Shown here piece after piece: positions 40,066 to 54,600 of a stretch of DNA of 64,000 nucleotides; within the stretch, counting starts at the first letter, position 1; each line of letters opens with the position of its first letter. The position numbers and the translations under genes are program-made. Below the pieces are notes generated by a model. It was not told the origin of the DNA, ran no database searches, and saw only the letters and a program-made list of their open reading frames with translations. Where the stretch lies: contig LUCM01008152.1 of NCBI GenBank assembly GCA_008360955.1, positions 4,101 through 68,100 of the forward strand, in the 5' to 3' direction. The stretch is from Fasciolopsis buskii (taxonomy: Eukaryota > Platyhelminthes > Trematoda > Plagiorchiida > Fasciolidae).

Positions 40066-41219
40066 ACGCTAGTTCATATCACCACGTACATACGTGGGGA
40101 TCTACAACAGGTAGCTGGTGTAAGCTTGATATGTGTGTCCGTGTACGTGGATGTGAATGTTAACACATGCGATAATGTTTTGCTTTTAGTTGATTAAATC
40201 GGTTTTATTTTTACTAGTCAGGCTAGCGTAAATGACACCGAACTCATGTGGGAGAAACACAGTAGACGAGGGGCAGGAGCAACTGGAAATCAAACTTTTT
40301 TTTAAAGTTCACCTTCCTATAAATGTCACGAAAATAAATGAACTTGGGCCATGTCACCAAAGGTAGGCTTAAATGTATTTTACATGATGTCTGTCAGAAT
40401 TCAGATATGCAAATCTGAAATGTTGATGAAATATTTTGAGCCATGCGATGCCGTCTAATTGTCTACCTAATTTTTTTGTGGGCATCCGTAGTCTCACAAT
40501 GTAAGCCCGCTTTCAACCATTAGACGAAGCCCACACGCGCTGAGTTCGAACGCAGTTTTCCGTTTCGCCAGAATGATGCTCAAAATTTTATGTTGCATTC
40601 GTAGGCAGTCACGTGGTTCATAATTGTTGGCAGTGATATGACGTACAAAAATGGTACCCGAGTTAGAAATCGGTAACAATGTTTGCAGAGCTAACAATCA
40701 CCCAGGGCCAGCAAAATCATAGAATGTGCCTGATAAGCCGCATCTCATTACCCGTAGCAGCAAGTCTGTGACATATCCACGCCAATGTCAACCGTTATCA
40801 AATAGCCAATAGGCGAAATGCGTTACCAGTCCGCAACCTGATTTGTTTAGATTTGCTCGTTGAGTGCGCGCGCACACACACGCATCAACATTAACCGTTT
40901 GCGCGTTTTACACCCAGCCGACTGGAACAGAGCATCAACAAGCGGGGACATACCGTAAATCAGAGCAGTGGTTACGCACACCTGGGTGATTATTCGCATA
41001 GTTATCATTCAGTTCATTTTAGTTCAATTCAGTTTCCTCGGGAAAGTAGTGACCGGGTGCAACCCACTCTCATTTGTTAAGGCTAATTCTTCAGAGAATT
41101 TAGTCGCTAAGTGATTTGCGTTTGCATTAAGGGGAATATCCTCATTGGGTGCCTATGGGTACAATATAAAATATTGGAAATATCGTAATCACAAACTTGG
41201 ATTTGGATTTCAAACACAT

Positions 41220-41720
41220 AAGGAAAATAAATTTCTGAGGCACCCTTCTCAGTGAGTCAGCGTCACAGCTTTGCACCATCGACTGAATGGAACACGAGTT
41301 TCAAATCGAGGATGATAGAGATCGTGGGTCCATTAAAGGTGTGCCCACTTTCTAGGATTTTTGGTAGATAGGGATCTGCTCAGTGTAACCCCAGCCGGGT
41401 AGGGAAGCGACTCGATTCCCATTCTAGATAAACCACGAATCATTTCGGATGGGATCCCTGCCAAACTAGTTCCTTTATGATTTCCAGATGAGAATCCATT
41501 AACTTTCCTGTAGATCGACACAATCTCTGATTCACACTAATTCTTAGGAAACCGTTTTCCCATCCAGTTTGATCAAGCGAGTTTTTTTTAATTCCACACA
41601 GTTTGAAGAAGAATGGAGACAGCCCATTCGGTCCAGCATCTTCGGACCTCTAAGGAAATATATCTCCCTGATGGCCTGGATTTCTGCTGAAGGACTGGCG
41701 TCTACCTGCATTGCTTCACC
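41220..41720 (-). mobile_element. RTE-like reverse transcriptase fragment
   Basis: On the minus strand, in three shifting frames, the order is DASPSAEIQAI (near 41700), EDAGPNGLSPFFFKLCG (41580-41640), IYRKVNGFSSGNHKGTSLAG (about 41450-41520; family IPIFKKGD...NYRGISL) and ILDLKLVFHSVDG (41278-41324; motif A, family FLDLKAAFDSVDR). These match the first third of an RTE-type RT domain. Motif A keeps the catalytic Asp but has His for Asp in the AFDSVD segment. It is related in type to the element at 4.2-6.7 kb. At least two frameshifts and no YADD box: an inactive 5'-to-middle fragment lying 1.2 kb downstream of calsyntenin exon 2. Confidence 0.7.
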
Positions 41721-41735
41721 TGCGGGTGTAATTTG

Positions 41736-41759
41736 GTATATATATATATGTATATATAT
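41736..41759. repeat. TA dinucleotide microsatellite
   Basis: Two TA runs separated by one G, about 24 bases. Confidence 0.9.
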
Positions 41760-44700
41760 CAGCTTCTAAAATCATCTAGCCTGCGAGGTTCCATTTCAAC
41801 GTCTGTTTGGCATTTTCTCTAGCATCGCTCATGTGTTTGACAGTGATCAGCAAAGTTGCAAATCTGAAGTTTCGACTGGCATTTTTTTAGTTTTCACATT
41901 GTGAACTAACTTATCTTTGAAACTGGCAAAATCTGAGCCATCATTTTGAGTTTTTATGGAGCTGGAATGACTGGGTTGTGTAGCTTTTTTAATGCTGGTA
42001 GATGAAACACGTTTAAAAGCGGAAGAACACCAAAGCCTAATTTCTGTATTTTTCTTGTCGATGACCAGTAGTTGGCTTCGGAAAGAAACCCATTCGAATT
42101 ATCGATTACCATCCTCAAACCAGACTCGAATGAAACGTGATCACAAAGGCGAATAGATGAACTGAAATAGCTTGGTGTTATTTTACACACGGCGTGGAAA
42201 ACCAGGATTTGACAGAATAACGTTTCTCGCTGTCCAAAACAACTTCATTTCATTCCCCAGAGCGTCGGTCGAAATGCGATTCGCGTGCCACACAGTTGAA
42301 TCTGATTCCGGTGCACACGAATTCCAGGTATTTCGGCTGCATGTTGCAAGCGTCCCGTTGTAGTAAAATCTGTTTGCCCGTTATGAATAATTACTGAGGC
42401 AAAATATGTCCCAGTTTCCGGACAAAAAAAACCGAAGCATTTCAAGTGCTTGAAATAAGCATGGAAATGTTTGGGGTTACTACAGTGATCAAAACATAAT
42501 GGGAAACGCGCATCCCCGTGGTAGTTTTTTCACCGTTGTTTGATTATTATTTTTATCATTTTGTGTTTGAGTTTTTCCTGGTAGGTTGATAAGGGATTTC
42601 GAGCAGCGTTAAATTGTTGGTCGGATTCTGTGCGGTTTTGTTCGACTTTCTTCCGTCCTTAGTCACAAACTGTCAAATAGTGTGATTTCATGGGATAAGG
42701 TAAGGATCATTGCAAAGTTCAAAACTGTTGAATTAAAATGTTTTCGAATTCACACACCCTTAAAACCACGTGAAAACCATCGACACTTCACGATCGTGAT
42801 CGAGTTGAACCTGAATCTAGTCACCGAAGTTCACTTTTAAGTAAACTCAATACCTTTTGAAATCTATCCACCCGTTATATGCGTCCACAGCGATCGGATG
42901 TGAAAACTTTCCCTATGAAATGTCTACATGATCCTGAAAATACGGAAACTTCTGAAGAGTTGACGATCAAACTTATTCATTTTGACTGTAAAATCAACAG
43001 TCAAATTTAGTATCTGGAAACCATCAAAAAAGGATGTTTGTGAACTTGAGTTTGCCTCTTCTACTCCGAATGAAATTGGGTAACAGTATTAATCGGGACC
43101 CAAGTTTCCTATGTCAAATTGTCATGTGATGTGAACAATCCAATTTACAAGCTGTTCACTTTCCTCTAGTAGTATATTTGTTAAAGTAGACAAGTCTGTT
43201 CGGAAGTCTTTGTCAAGGCAACTGTTATTACCGGTTAACCAGAAGGAATACGGAAAAATGTTTTTTCAGTCGTTCCAGGGCGCTTTCCCAATAACCCTTT
43301 ACAAGGGGATACTTCATTTAGGCCACTCACTTTTGCCTTTTTGTATAAAACTAGTGGGATGCGTTTTCGTGACAACGTCGGTTTTTCGGTTTTTAAATAA
43401 AATAAAGTCAGTCTCTCCCATCGAGTGGCCAAGTGGTTCACACCTATATCAGACTGAACCAGATAAAACCAAATCATTCGGTACCGCAGTCCTGACTTTT
43501 GGCACAGGAGATGATTCATCGTGCTTCATTAATGTCCAAACCATCTTTAGGAATCCATAGCGGATATTTCATTCTTTTACAGCTTAACCAAAACCGTACA
43601 GATCCATAGTGTTCAAAATAGGAATCGAATCCAAGGTGAAAGTCTGTGAATGAAACATCGAAAAAGAGTAGTCTGATGAATTATGCATTGCAATAAGCTA
43701 ATTTCCTTGCGTACGTATTTCTATCCATGCTCAGTGGAGTTTTTTTACACCAGCACGACGATACATGCAACGTGCTGCTGTGTTTGCCAGTAGATATACA
43801 CCTGAACAGAAATGCGACTGAATTTCGACCAGTAAAGCCGTTAAGAATCAGCGAGCAAAATGTCATTAGGAGACGCGTAACATCAAACAACTAAGTGCCT
43901 CCATTTAAAGCACTAACAAAGTTGTGTCGCTAAGCTAATCAGGTCGAATCAACCCAACGAGAACAAATATTTTCACCAATTTACTCTTAATATTGTCCAG
44001 TTTCTTACAAAAGACAGTTGTTCAGATCATGTTTAAAATCTCATAATAATTGAAAATTAGATAGAATATCAACCAAGTGCACATTGCTGCTCTGTCAATT
44101 AGAACTAGAGGTTCAGTCCCGGTTTAGTAACTAGTGTCGGCGCTTGAGGATTCCATGAGCGCATTGAGGAAATCGGTCCTACAAGACACATGATGATTTG
44201 CTTTTTGACAAATCTGTACCAAAAAATCCCGCTAGACGTGGCTGTAAATTGTAATTAGCAGAACTGAATGATCTCATTATTTTGACTTACTTTGATTTTC
44301 CCATTGCTGAATAAAAAAATCATTATTCAATAGAGGAAAACTTTAGCTTGGACAGGCCTTCAACAGATATTATATTAATGGGCGATTCATTGCGAACTGT
44401 CAAATGATTCATCATCCAAAATCAACGCCCGACTCACCACTGAAATTAATCATAGAAGCATTACGTCCCCGACGAGTTCATATACAGCGTGAAACACTTG
44501 CGCAGTGTTGGTTTCAAGATGTTTATTCCCCGGTCCCTTATAGGCACTGCGATGATGACTCCGCCAAACAATTATACGCAGTAATTCGGTCGGAAATTCA
44601 ATTGCGTCATGCGATAGGATTTCAAGTGCAGATTGGCACAAAACATTTGTTTCAGTATTTTATTATTTGTTTGTTTTTATTCAAAACAATCATGCATATT

Positions 44701-47499
44701 TGATGCTTACGAATGTGTGCTGGTTCGATTTTCGGTGTAGAAGGTATGACAATGAGAAATGATGCTTGTAAAACTATTTAGCACAAAGTATGACATGGTT
44801 TTTTTAGATTTGATAACCGATAGAATGTATCAACATTCATGCATCACCAAAGGCTAGCTTCTTTTGGTCGAACCAGGCAAATAATTCTCCGAACCACATG
44901 CGCGGTAACCAAGTCAATTCAATCATCGTGGCCGGATGCAAACACACATATATACATACTTGTTTCTCACCAGAATCGAATCTGTAGCATCAGGAGTGTG
45001 CATGGAAGCTCTTCATCGAAGAGTCCACAGAAGAACCACAACTGCGATTCGTTGATAATTCTTCGTCAGTTGGGCTGAGCCAACCTTAGGAACGAGAGCA
45101 GAATGCCCCACAATATACGAATGTATATATAAAAGCAGCAAGTAGTATCTGGATGCGTGAGCAATACGTGTTTTGTGTTTACCTGGTGCCGTTAGAATTT
45201 TCCGGAACTGAATTTAAATTACACAAGTATGTTTCTTTGCGACACCTAAATTGTCCCTCTCTCTTTTCACAGATTGATTCCGAGACCTACATGGTTTTTT
45301 GATTCCAGAAAAACCCTTGAGCATAAAATGCTTGTAATAAGAAAATGTTCATCCTTGGTTAGCTGTTTAAAACACTTGGCTAGTTAATAATTTATCCACC
45401 TTCATGTTATTTCAAAGTTTCAGATTAGCAATTACCAAGTCCCCAAGTCAGCTTACTGGCACTTTCAGTCTAAGGAGGCATTCTCCGTAAAAGGGTTGAT
45501 TAATTAGCGATTGTTTAAAACTCTCCGCTGGCCACATTGAGAAAATAAACGCCGGGGAACAAGTTTGTTGTTATTTATTCGTACTCTTGGTATTGCATCA
45601 CTATATTGTTCGCGAAACAATGGATGTTCACTAATGTAATTCTTTTTCGAGAGGCAAAGTCTCTGTCTGGCGAACGGAAGATCATTGGTTCCATTCCAGC
45701 TCGTGGAAACAACTCTTGGATTCGTGGTTCATAAGTGCATTTTCCATTCTATGGTGGGGAACATTTTAAGGTACAGATTAGTCAGCTAAAACGTGGTTGG
45801 ACAGAGGAGTTGTGGTGTTCCGTTTGTAACTTGTAAACTGATGAACCTGTTGTATCAGTTATTTTCTGGTCTGCGGTTTGCTCTGGAGTGGAACATGAGC
45901 TGGGGAAACTGGAAGGTTATCAGAAATTGCTTTTGAACTCACACTGGAGGACTGTGATGATGATGTTTACACCATCCGCCATTGCTTAAGGCACGGCACT
46001 GTCATCCTAATGTATTGACATTGAACCCCATGCAGAACACGGAACGCTTGCGTCCCATTCTTGTTTTGGTTAGTCTTTGCTAAGCGTGAAACCGCTATAC
46101 TATTGATTGGCTTAATTGTCCCAGTGCTCAGCCATCCAAGGTGGTGGTCATGAATGAGTTCAGATACGTGCCTGATCTTGCAACTAGTGTACATTGTCCC
46201 ACAAGATCATATGAATGAATATACAAGCAAGGCAATGAAAGAAAGTGACTTTATCTCTCACCTTTGGGTAGGATTTGAACAAGATTTGATGCCTCACTGC
46301 TTAAAATATCTTATTGATGACTCTGCTTAGTTTTCTACATGTGATCTTCGCTGGCATGTTGACTTTGAGTAGGAGAGAAATGTCCACCAACATCCTCCCG
46401 GTAATTTCCCCTTTACATCTTCATTTTGTCGACTTCAGTAACCTTTTCCTATGAATACCCTTCGAACTGTCTGAGTTTCTGCCTCAACAGTCCCTTCGTG
46501 GATATTTGCTTTGTAAAACATCTGATTAGGTTCCTTTTCATATGAGGTACAAAACTGTTATAAGGGATAGATATCCTCTTTCCAACTGGCTTTTATACCT
46601 ACTAATAGCCATGCTGAGCCCTTTTCTCGATGACTCGTTGATATGTCCAGCGATTATTGTTTCAACCCTGGACTCAATCTCTCTCGTGAATGTCACATTT
46701 TGGTGAATCGAGTTAAACGTATTCATCGGCTGTTTAATTCCACATAGAGTTTCGATAAATGGGGTACGTGGATTGACGATCTAAGTGATTGTTGATATTT
46801 CCGTTGCTTTGAACTCTAGGTGCGAAAGAACACGTATAGCAAAATGTCCACATATGCAAATGGATATGAAAAATGGAGTAGAAACGACTAGCATTAAACA
46901 AATATGCCGATGAAATTAAACTTATCAAGGTGTTGAGGAAAGTTTCGTCTAGTTGTCCTGTTTGCACAGGTCTGGTTTTCAAAGCCAAATTACTGTTTCT
47001 TCAACAACCCAAAAATACCTATTGAATTGAAAAGAAAGCGGAATTTTATAGAAAACGATCAGCTTCTTCTATTCCTTTTTTATTTAATTTATAAATATTT
47101 ATTCTGAATCATCCTGCGGATTCTGAGATCAATATGCCGTTGTCTAATAAGATACATTTTAGTCCGCCAAAAATGGGCGGTGTGGTCGGTTATTACGTGC
47201 AAATCATTTCCGTTTAAAACAAACGAGTTTGGATTTAGGTTTTGCTCTGCGTAGACAACAACAATTCCACCAAGTGTAATTTTGTCGAAACGAAACAGGC
47301 AACTGGTGCAATGTTGTTTATGATAGCGTAGTTTATTTGGCCCACCCAAGGAAGAGATTAGATGTTAAGTTTGATTGGAATTCAGTTGAGCTTATTCTGA
47401 GTTGGCACCACTGCGATGCAAACCATGGCACTGCAATTCCACCGAACCCAGCACGATTCAAGTAATGTTGAATATCCCGTGCAACCCGCCGATGAGAGA

Positions 47500-47515
47500 A
47501 TATATATATATATAT
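47500..47515. repeat. TA dinucleotide microsatellite
   Basis: Eight TA units, 16 bases, in the second large calsyntenin intron. Confidence 0.9.
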
Positions 47516-50500
47516 GCATGGATTTCATCACTCCAGTTAGTAACCATAATGTGTCTTGCTTGGCGAAGCCATGACAACTTGGTAATCACAATACTTTCCA
47601 GCGGATAAAATATGGCTAAGAAAAAGCACATTAAAAATCTAACAGTATACATCCAAATTGCCTGTCAAAGGCAGCGGTCTTAAGGTTCCCTTCCATAATC
47701 TGGCTTTGTCGGTCCAGAAATTGCCTGCATTGCCTAACATTGATTATTGGGCGATGATCCATCCCGGGGGCTTACACACAGATACATGAGCACACGCAGT
47801 CCTGGGAGCTGATCGGGTTTGGTCTTAAGCGTCGATTCGTTCGATTCCGATTCTGATTGGTGATCGCCATGACGAGTGAGTCTACCGGTATTATTATTAT
47901 TCATGTGATCTATACACTGTATGTTGAATGTGTGAGATAGCACATTTATCAGCTCCCGCTGCATGTTAGAATACATGGCTTCAGACATTTTGCGTTCGAG
48001 GACCGAATGCACGAACTTCCGTTCGCAAAACATTGCACACAACTTTCTAATCTTGGGTAATCTCAATTACATGTCCAACTGTTCAGTATATGCTTCAATG
48101 ACCGGATAATCCCTGGAAGTCTGAAAGATTTGTTTAAACTGTATGACCGATTCCTACTACTGTAGCAACGGATAAATTCGCAGAAAATAACACGGCAATA
48201 ATGTACTTGTTTGAAGAAGAAAGACCACAGCTACTCTTCCATGCTGCACGACGTCATGAGAGTAAAACAGTATACCGCATGCTGCCAGTCCTCGGAAGCC
48301 TCTTTTGCTTCTGTGTTGGCTCATGCCAATGAATTGAGTGAAACAAATATAGCAGTCCTTCCCTTACTTACCCAACCAATTCGTATATGCAAACAGTTAA
48401 TAATAGATTCATTTCTACGACGGGGCTCTTACAAACACAGTTGGTTGTTCATACACAATACCGGTTTTGGGTAACCATTCAGTTTTACTCTTCAAGATTT
48501 TGTTGATATCTTGCGCAGTACCTGTTAGTCGAAATCATCCATGTGGCTGTGGTTTCGTGGAATTTAGTTTCTTTGCAGTCATACTGCACCGAGTGACCTG
48601 AAGCTTCGAGGTAGTTCAAGGACTATTTTCCATACTGAAACAAATCATCAATTTATGCTAATTTATCTTCGTCCCACACCAATCTCCTAGGCTTTCTGTT
48701 TGCATATCAACATCGAGACAGCAGGGGACTAATTTGCATGCACATTTATCTAGCGATTTGCACATTTGTACGCGGAAGTTGTACACTTCGTACATGATTT
48801 GTTCCGTATCATCATAGACATTCTTGGTGGCAAAAATTTTCGGAATGTGCTACCAAGACTGAAGTACACCGAATTCCATGGAGGCTGTGTTTCTTCACTA
48901 CGGATAATTCTGTTCCAATCTTTCAATAATCACCCATGGCAAAATCGGTCAAGCAATCAGGGTTCTGAAATCGAATGCATAGGACAACGCTAATAGACAC
49001 ACGATATCTGTCACGACGCAAGTCGCTTATCCTAGAACTATTAGTGTGGAAAGAAGGCAAATACTGCGGGATGTCAACGAAGTGTCAACGTCACGCAGTA
49101 CGGACATTCTTTCTTTGGCGTACAGTTACGTAAAGGAAACCCGGTGTTCCATATTTGTGTTTACTGAAAAGAAGTTATTCCGGCTGATAGACGAGCTCGT
49201 AAAATGTAAGCGAAAGTCGCGAGTGAAATCGCCAAGCAAACACAGCTTGAACGCGATTCAGTGTATGGCCAAACTATGAAAGTGTTTGCACGCATGGATT
49301 AATACACAGATTTTTGTGCATGCGTTTACGTATGTACAGATATGGTCGAAGTTCGATAGGAAAAATGTCGCCAAGTATTTATGCATATAATAGTATACGC
49401 GATAAAGTAGTCCCTAGGCGGAAGAACTTGGCCAGCAGTATACCACTAGTCTGATCCAGCCTGAGACTTGCGATTCTTACGCACATGGCAACGCTCACAT
49501 TTTGTAATTCTTTTCCAATAGGTCCGGCCACTTCAAACACGAATTGGCATATGCTTCTGATGACACTAAACCCATGATAGGTGTTTATCCAACGGCTAGT
49601 AGATTCCCACAGGCTAAACACACTTCTGCCCATCCTCACGTATTCGTTTTTGTCCAATCGACGAAACAACAATGCCGCTGTAGTTGTAAAAGAAAGCTTG
49701 CTATTGTACGTGCATTATTTAACCAACATGTCTGTACACGATATTCCGTCGTTTTCGACCAATTGTCGTTGACTTCGACTTTCCATAGAAAAAACAACGT
49801 TTATTGCAGCAGTATACAGAGAAGGAGTGAATTATTCATGGTGTTGCGTGATTGTCCGGAAATAAGGGCTTTGCTTTTCCATATCTGGCGGATGTGAATG
49901 GTTTTGCCTCTTCACGCATCTGCTATTGACTTTTGACTGATCTGGGGATTGTTTTGAACAGGTCTTCCACTAGTTCATCAGACTAGAGAATTCGTTTAGT
50001 CCGGGTTGGGTGGTCCCATGAACACCAGTCGTCGAAGAAAGTGAGGCTATTCTAAACGGATTGTATGTGCGTGTGTATCATCTCGCTTTGTTGTGTGCCA
50101 AGTGTCGCTGCCGTTGTGCAAGAAAAAAACTGTGAGGGAAACGTGTTTCTCGCGAATTCGATGAATTTCGGTAGTCAGCTTCTAGACATGTTCACTAGTC
50201 GGATGAACAACCAACACTTCGTCTGGTGGCTGAGCACATTTTATTAGAATTATTTCTTAGTTTGTTTCCTCGTCTTTCTCGTTTTATTAGAAATGAATGT
50301 GGACAATTATTCCGGTGATGGTCTGTAACCAACGTGAGGCCGTAGAACGCAAAAGTTAGAACACTCAGATCTGTGTCAATATCAGAATGTTTTGTACCAG
50401 CTGATTTGTTGATGGATAACGTTCGCGTAAGGCGTCAGGTGTCACCTTTGCAAATGTTCAAACAAACCCGAATTTCAGTCAGGATGAAAGCCTGTCTCCC

Positions 50501-50670
50501 AATCACATTGACCTAATTTGAATGCTTTAGCGTTGGGCCATCTCATGCATTTTTTTATCTGTTGCCTTTTTCGCTTACTTCTATCCGTGAGACCGCAACG
50601 TCCATTATTTTCATGAAGTGGGTTGAGGTCAAACGGTGCGTGCCAAGAGACAAAGTTGATAAAGGCGCGG

Positions 50671-50735
50671 CGGGCGAATTCGGACCCGGGACGTCCAACT
50701 TCAAATGCTGTGATCTTGGCTACCTGCCCATTCCC
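50671..50735 (-). ncRNA. tRNA-derived SINE head
   Basis: On the minus strand GGGCAGGTAGCCAAGATC supplies an A-box-like sequence (50712-50724). GGGTCCGAATTC (50676-50687) is a B-box-like sequence, and the 3' CGCCCGCC could pair with the 5' GGGC as an acceptor stem. The spacing fits a tRNA-sized unit of about 65 bases. The sequence downstream on the same strand (toward 50475) keeps a 105-codon frame open and probably represents the SINE body rather than a gene. The anticodon loop is not clear. Confidence 0.5.
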
Positions 50736-51343
50736 AATTAGTTTAGCATAATCAGAAATATGAAGCGACTCACACAAAGCGGCTTTTATCATCGAAGTCG
50801 AGAAACTGACCGGATTTGTCTTTATCCGAAAGCTTATGCCGTGACCTACGTTGATGTGGGTTTTTCAAACTGATGGTTTTTCGTATAGAGTATAACAGCG
50901 ATATTTGCTATGACGAATATGAAGGATAGAGAAGAGGTGGCTTATAAATGATGCTTTTGCCTGAGTGTCATAATTCTTTGTGAAATATCGACGCCCGGTT
51001 AACTGTGCGGGCATTGTGTGGTTCGTTTTGCAATTCGCAATTATGTACCTTATCGTGTGAAGAATCAACAGGACAACATCCATGGGATCCCTAATTGAGA
51101 CGCAGTTATAATGTTTTAAATTTAACAAGTCGTCCTAGATCCTCATCTCCGTTGAGATGCGATGGATATGAACCAGTGCTGACTTTTTACAAGCCAGATA
51201 AAATAATCGTACGATGCGCTTCGATAGTTTCCCAATGGTGATTTGCATGATAATTAATTCCTCCTAAAAGAGTTATATGCTACTCACATTGGAATGGTAG
51301 TTTCTTAATAGACAATGTTTTCCGTTGGTCGTGGTTTGAATTT

Positions 51344-51647
51344 GTTATGGTCGATGACCATTCTAGGATTTTCGATGCAGCAGATTTTAGTTTTGTTATG
51401 AATTTTCCAAAAGAACTTGCCCTTTTCTCAGTATTTCAAAATTGACGTTTTTTAATTATTACGGGGTTGAAAAGTTTTATATGTCCGTCAAAAGATTCGT
51501 CAAAATTCGTTGTGATTGGATATTCTACATATCGACCAAGGCCACCTAACAAAACTGCATAAACGATAGAGCTCATTTGAATTCTGACTTGTATTGGCGG
51601 TAGTGCCCTGATTAAAAAAAAACCCTAGAATAGTCACCGACCATAAC
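51344..51647. mobile_element. Snap-back (MITE-like) element with 29-bp inverted repeats
   Basis: The left arm 51344-51372 (starts GTTATGGTCGATGACC) and the right arm 51619-51647 are reverse complements at 26 of 29 positions. All three differences are transitions, as expected from decay of once-perfect arms. The unit is 304 bp with no coding capacity. Flanks AATTT and AAAATT extend the pairing weakly. Family not identified. Confidence 0.65.
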
Positions 51648-54600
51648 AAAATTAGCAATTGTTGGACAGTGGTTAGCAGTTTCGTTGCTCGCCTTGATTT
51701 ACTGCACCTGATAAATCGGAACGCGGAATTCGTCAGTAAATTCTAAATAGATGAAAAAAGTGTGTTGTAAATTTTGACATCGGCAAAACACGACAGACAA
51801 GAAGTTGTTGGCAGCTGAAGACAGGAAGGACAGTATAATGAACTCATCACTCGTGCAGCTGCCCTTATGCGAGAATCTACGAGAACACAGACCAGAAGAA
51901 AAATGGATAACGCATTACTATTCAGCCCAAACACCATGTGACAACCGATTTTTTTTTCTTTGATGTTAAATTCGGCAAACCATTTTCCGCCTGCTGTGAA
52001 TTCAGAAGAACAAGTTAACGACAAATTTGCTTGCAACGTACCGATGTTCATCCGACAAACGTCGTTATTCTCCCTTCTACCTCTTTTGCCCTCGATTTTG
52101 GTCAAAATTCTTCAAAGCTGAGTATTTCAATCTGTTCAAACCTGCGTATGTGCTCCTACATAATGCAACCTACCGCCGTCGAATGACTGAACCTAGGCGG
52201 TCGTTTTCAAGCTGTTCCCTTCCATTGTCCTGATGTTTCCGAATGATGAACTCTTCCGACCGGAAACCACAAGACGTTAATTCCATTACTCGTATATGTG
52301 TATTCTGCGCATTTAGTCTTAAAATTTTCCTGCACAATTTGTATGGTATGGAATCATTCTATTCATTCACCAACTGCAGTGTATTTCACTGATTCAAAAA
52401 TCAAGCAGGTTATTGCTGAGTTGAATGTTTTCCTTCTGTTCTCCGGAGGTGGCCCAAAATTGTGTCCAGATTATGCAATATGAGAATAGGAGTCAGTCCG
52501 CTAGGATCACTGAATTGATATTTTTGCTATTCAAGCGTGTTAGTTAGAAGCGTGTTTGGACTCATCCGTCGTACCACTAAGTGATACAATTTCAGCGAGA
52601 ATATATCGTACCGGAAGTTAACAAAACTTTTAAGGAACCATCTGTTGGATGTACGCTCGATGGTGTTCGCACTGTGCAGATCCTCGTGGAACACGTCATT
52701 ATTTTCTTAATGCAATGCATTTCAATCAATGAAACTTTGCAAATGAACAATATTTCGATAGTATCCGAGGCCAGTATGTTGCGCGAGAATCGTGCACACC
52801 GAACTCGAAAAATCTATCCAATCTTATTTCAATAAAACGAAGGGAAAATGTTCGTTCTTTTTCTTTACCAATGTAGAGCAACGGTAGATGTGAACGTTTT
52901 TTCCACGACGGTGTTTTCGAAAATCTCCCAGTTCCTAAACTAAACGGTGCAGTTTTTGTGAACGGCATATTGTGAATCGGGTTCCTGTTGTACATCTGGA
53001 AAAGATCATCACATTACATTTCTTACGGTTTCTTTAAGCCGACATTTCGATAAGCCGCACTTGTCGAATAATAAATTTATTTTCTTATGAATCCGTTTTG
53101 ATTGTTCCCCCTTGTTTTAGCACATATAAAGAAATAGGAAGCTGTGAAGTAAGAAATTTCCCAAGTTTTGTGATGACCATTATTGTTAATTCATATCTTG
53201 CTAGTGTAGAACACAGTACAAGAGAGAGAGATGGAGAAACATTAGATGACGCACTAACCCATTTTTTTCTAAGGAAGAGTTTAGGATTTCCTGACAGACC
53301 TGCAGTCGAGAACACCCATGATCTTTCAACGATTATCTGTGCTCATTCAATTTCACCATCGAATCGAAAATTTAAAGATGACGATTTGGAGTGGATGAGA
53401 CCGAATTTGCTCGCTGAATTTCTGTACATATTTTATAAGCACTATCAACATCTCAACAGTGTGAAATAGTAGCAATTCCCATATTATTCGCATAGGTTAA
53501 AAGTATTTCAGTTGCATGCTGATTTGGAGCTTCATATTTGGGGCGCTGTGATTGCGTACGACTGCTACTTACTTAACCGCTTGTTGAGGAAAACACGGCA
53601 ATGTTTTAGCCCTGGGTTTCCATCCTTGGTCGAAACCACGCTTCCGAACGAGGTCATGTGACCCCTAGGTTATTTTTCTGAATTACTGAAAGGTAGAAAT
53701 GAATTTTCTCAGAAGCAAACACATACAGATGAAATAAAATGATATTTCACTTGGAAAAGCGATCACTTTTGTTCAAGAAACAGCAGTGAATCCCTGTTCG
53801 CAGTGGAAGTATGCATTTGCATATGCATCCTTTTCTTTCGTACTAATGACATGCTTTATTGCTGCCGCCTTCAGAGGAGAAAGTGAAACGGAGGCAGTTG
53901 GAACAATTTGGAGCAGTTAGGTAACATTGCCAAAATAGAAAACATTCCTGGTGCCAGCTTTTTGTACACACGTAAGAATATCATTAAATGTCACTGTGAA
54001 ATAAACGTAATTGTATCTATACCCTAAGAATACGAACAACATTTTGATCTTGGTGACTGAGCACTGTTGGAATTACGTGCAACTTACCATCAGGTTACTC
54101 AGGACCACGCGAATTTCAGTTGAGCATTCAGGTAATAAACAGGAAGGTGATCAACGCCTGGGGTTTTTGAATCTAAAGTATTCAGGTCCACAAGCCACAA
54201 GATTGATCACCTGGATGCCTCGGAGCTGCAGACAAAACCCACGTGGTTCTACTCTCTTATGTTTAAAGGAATCTATCTGTTTTGTTGCTTGAATGGATGA
54301 GAGGGAATCAGATGACGAATATTCCTTTTACCTGTTGTTTTACGGGAAACTGAACTAGGCAAAATGAACATCAACACAACCTAAATGGAGCAGTTCAATC
54401 TGACTGAACTAGGACGAAGCAAATCAGTGGCGTTGTTCACGTTACAGTACCACACAAGATGCACTGTCTCATATGATATTATTCTATGAATATTGATTCT
54501 GCATACCATATTCCTGGTTTTTTTGTGTTCAGGTTAATAGATACTGTTTGGTTCAAACAAATGGAACACTTCTTGACGAATCCTGAACTATACGAACTTC

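Noticed and set aside
43421..43500. TGGCCAAGTGGTTCA, an A-box-like sequence on the plus strand
   Set aside because: No credible B box at the right distance and no tRNA fold.
45665..45710. TGGCGAACGG followed by GGTTCCATTCC, A and B box-like
   Set aside because: The boxes are only about 15 bases apart, too close for a tRNA or intact SINE head.
47734..48066. 110-codon minus-strand open frame
   Set aside because: Composition is fairly protein-like but I could not match it or find convincing flanking splice sites.
50475..50792. 105-codon minus-strand open frame
   Set aside because: It overlaps a tRNA-like head with A and B boxes; better explained as SINE sequence.
53098..53469. 123-codon plus-strand open frame upstream of exon 3
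   Set aside because: No recognisable domain, and an antisense frame is also open over part of it, so it is probably chance or old repeat.
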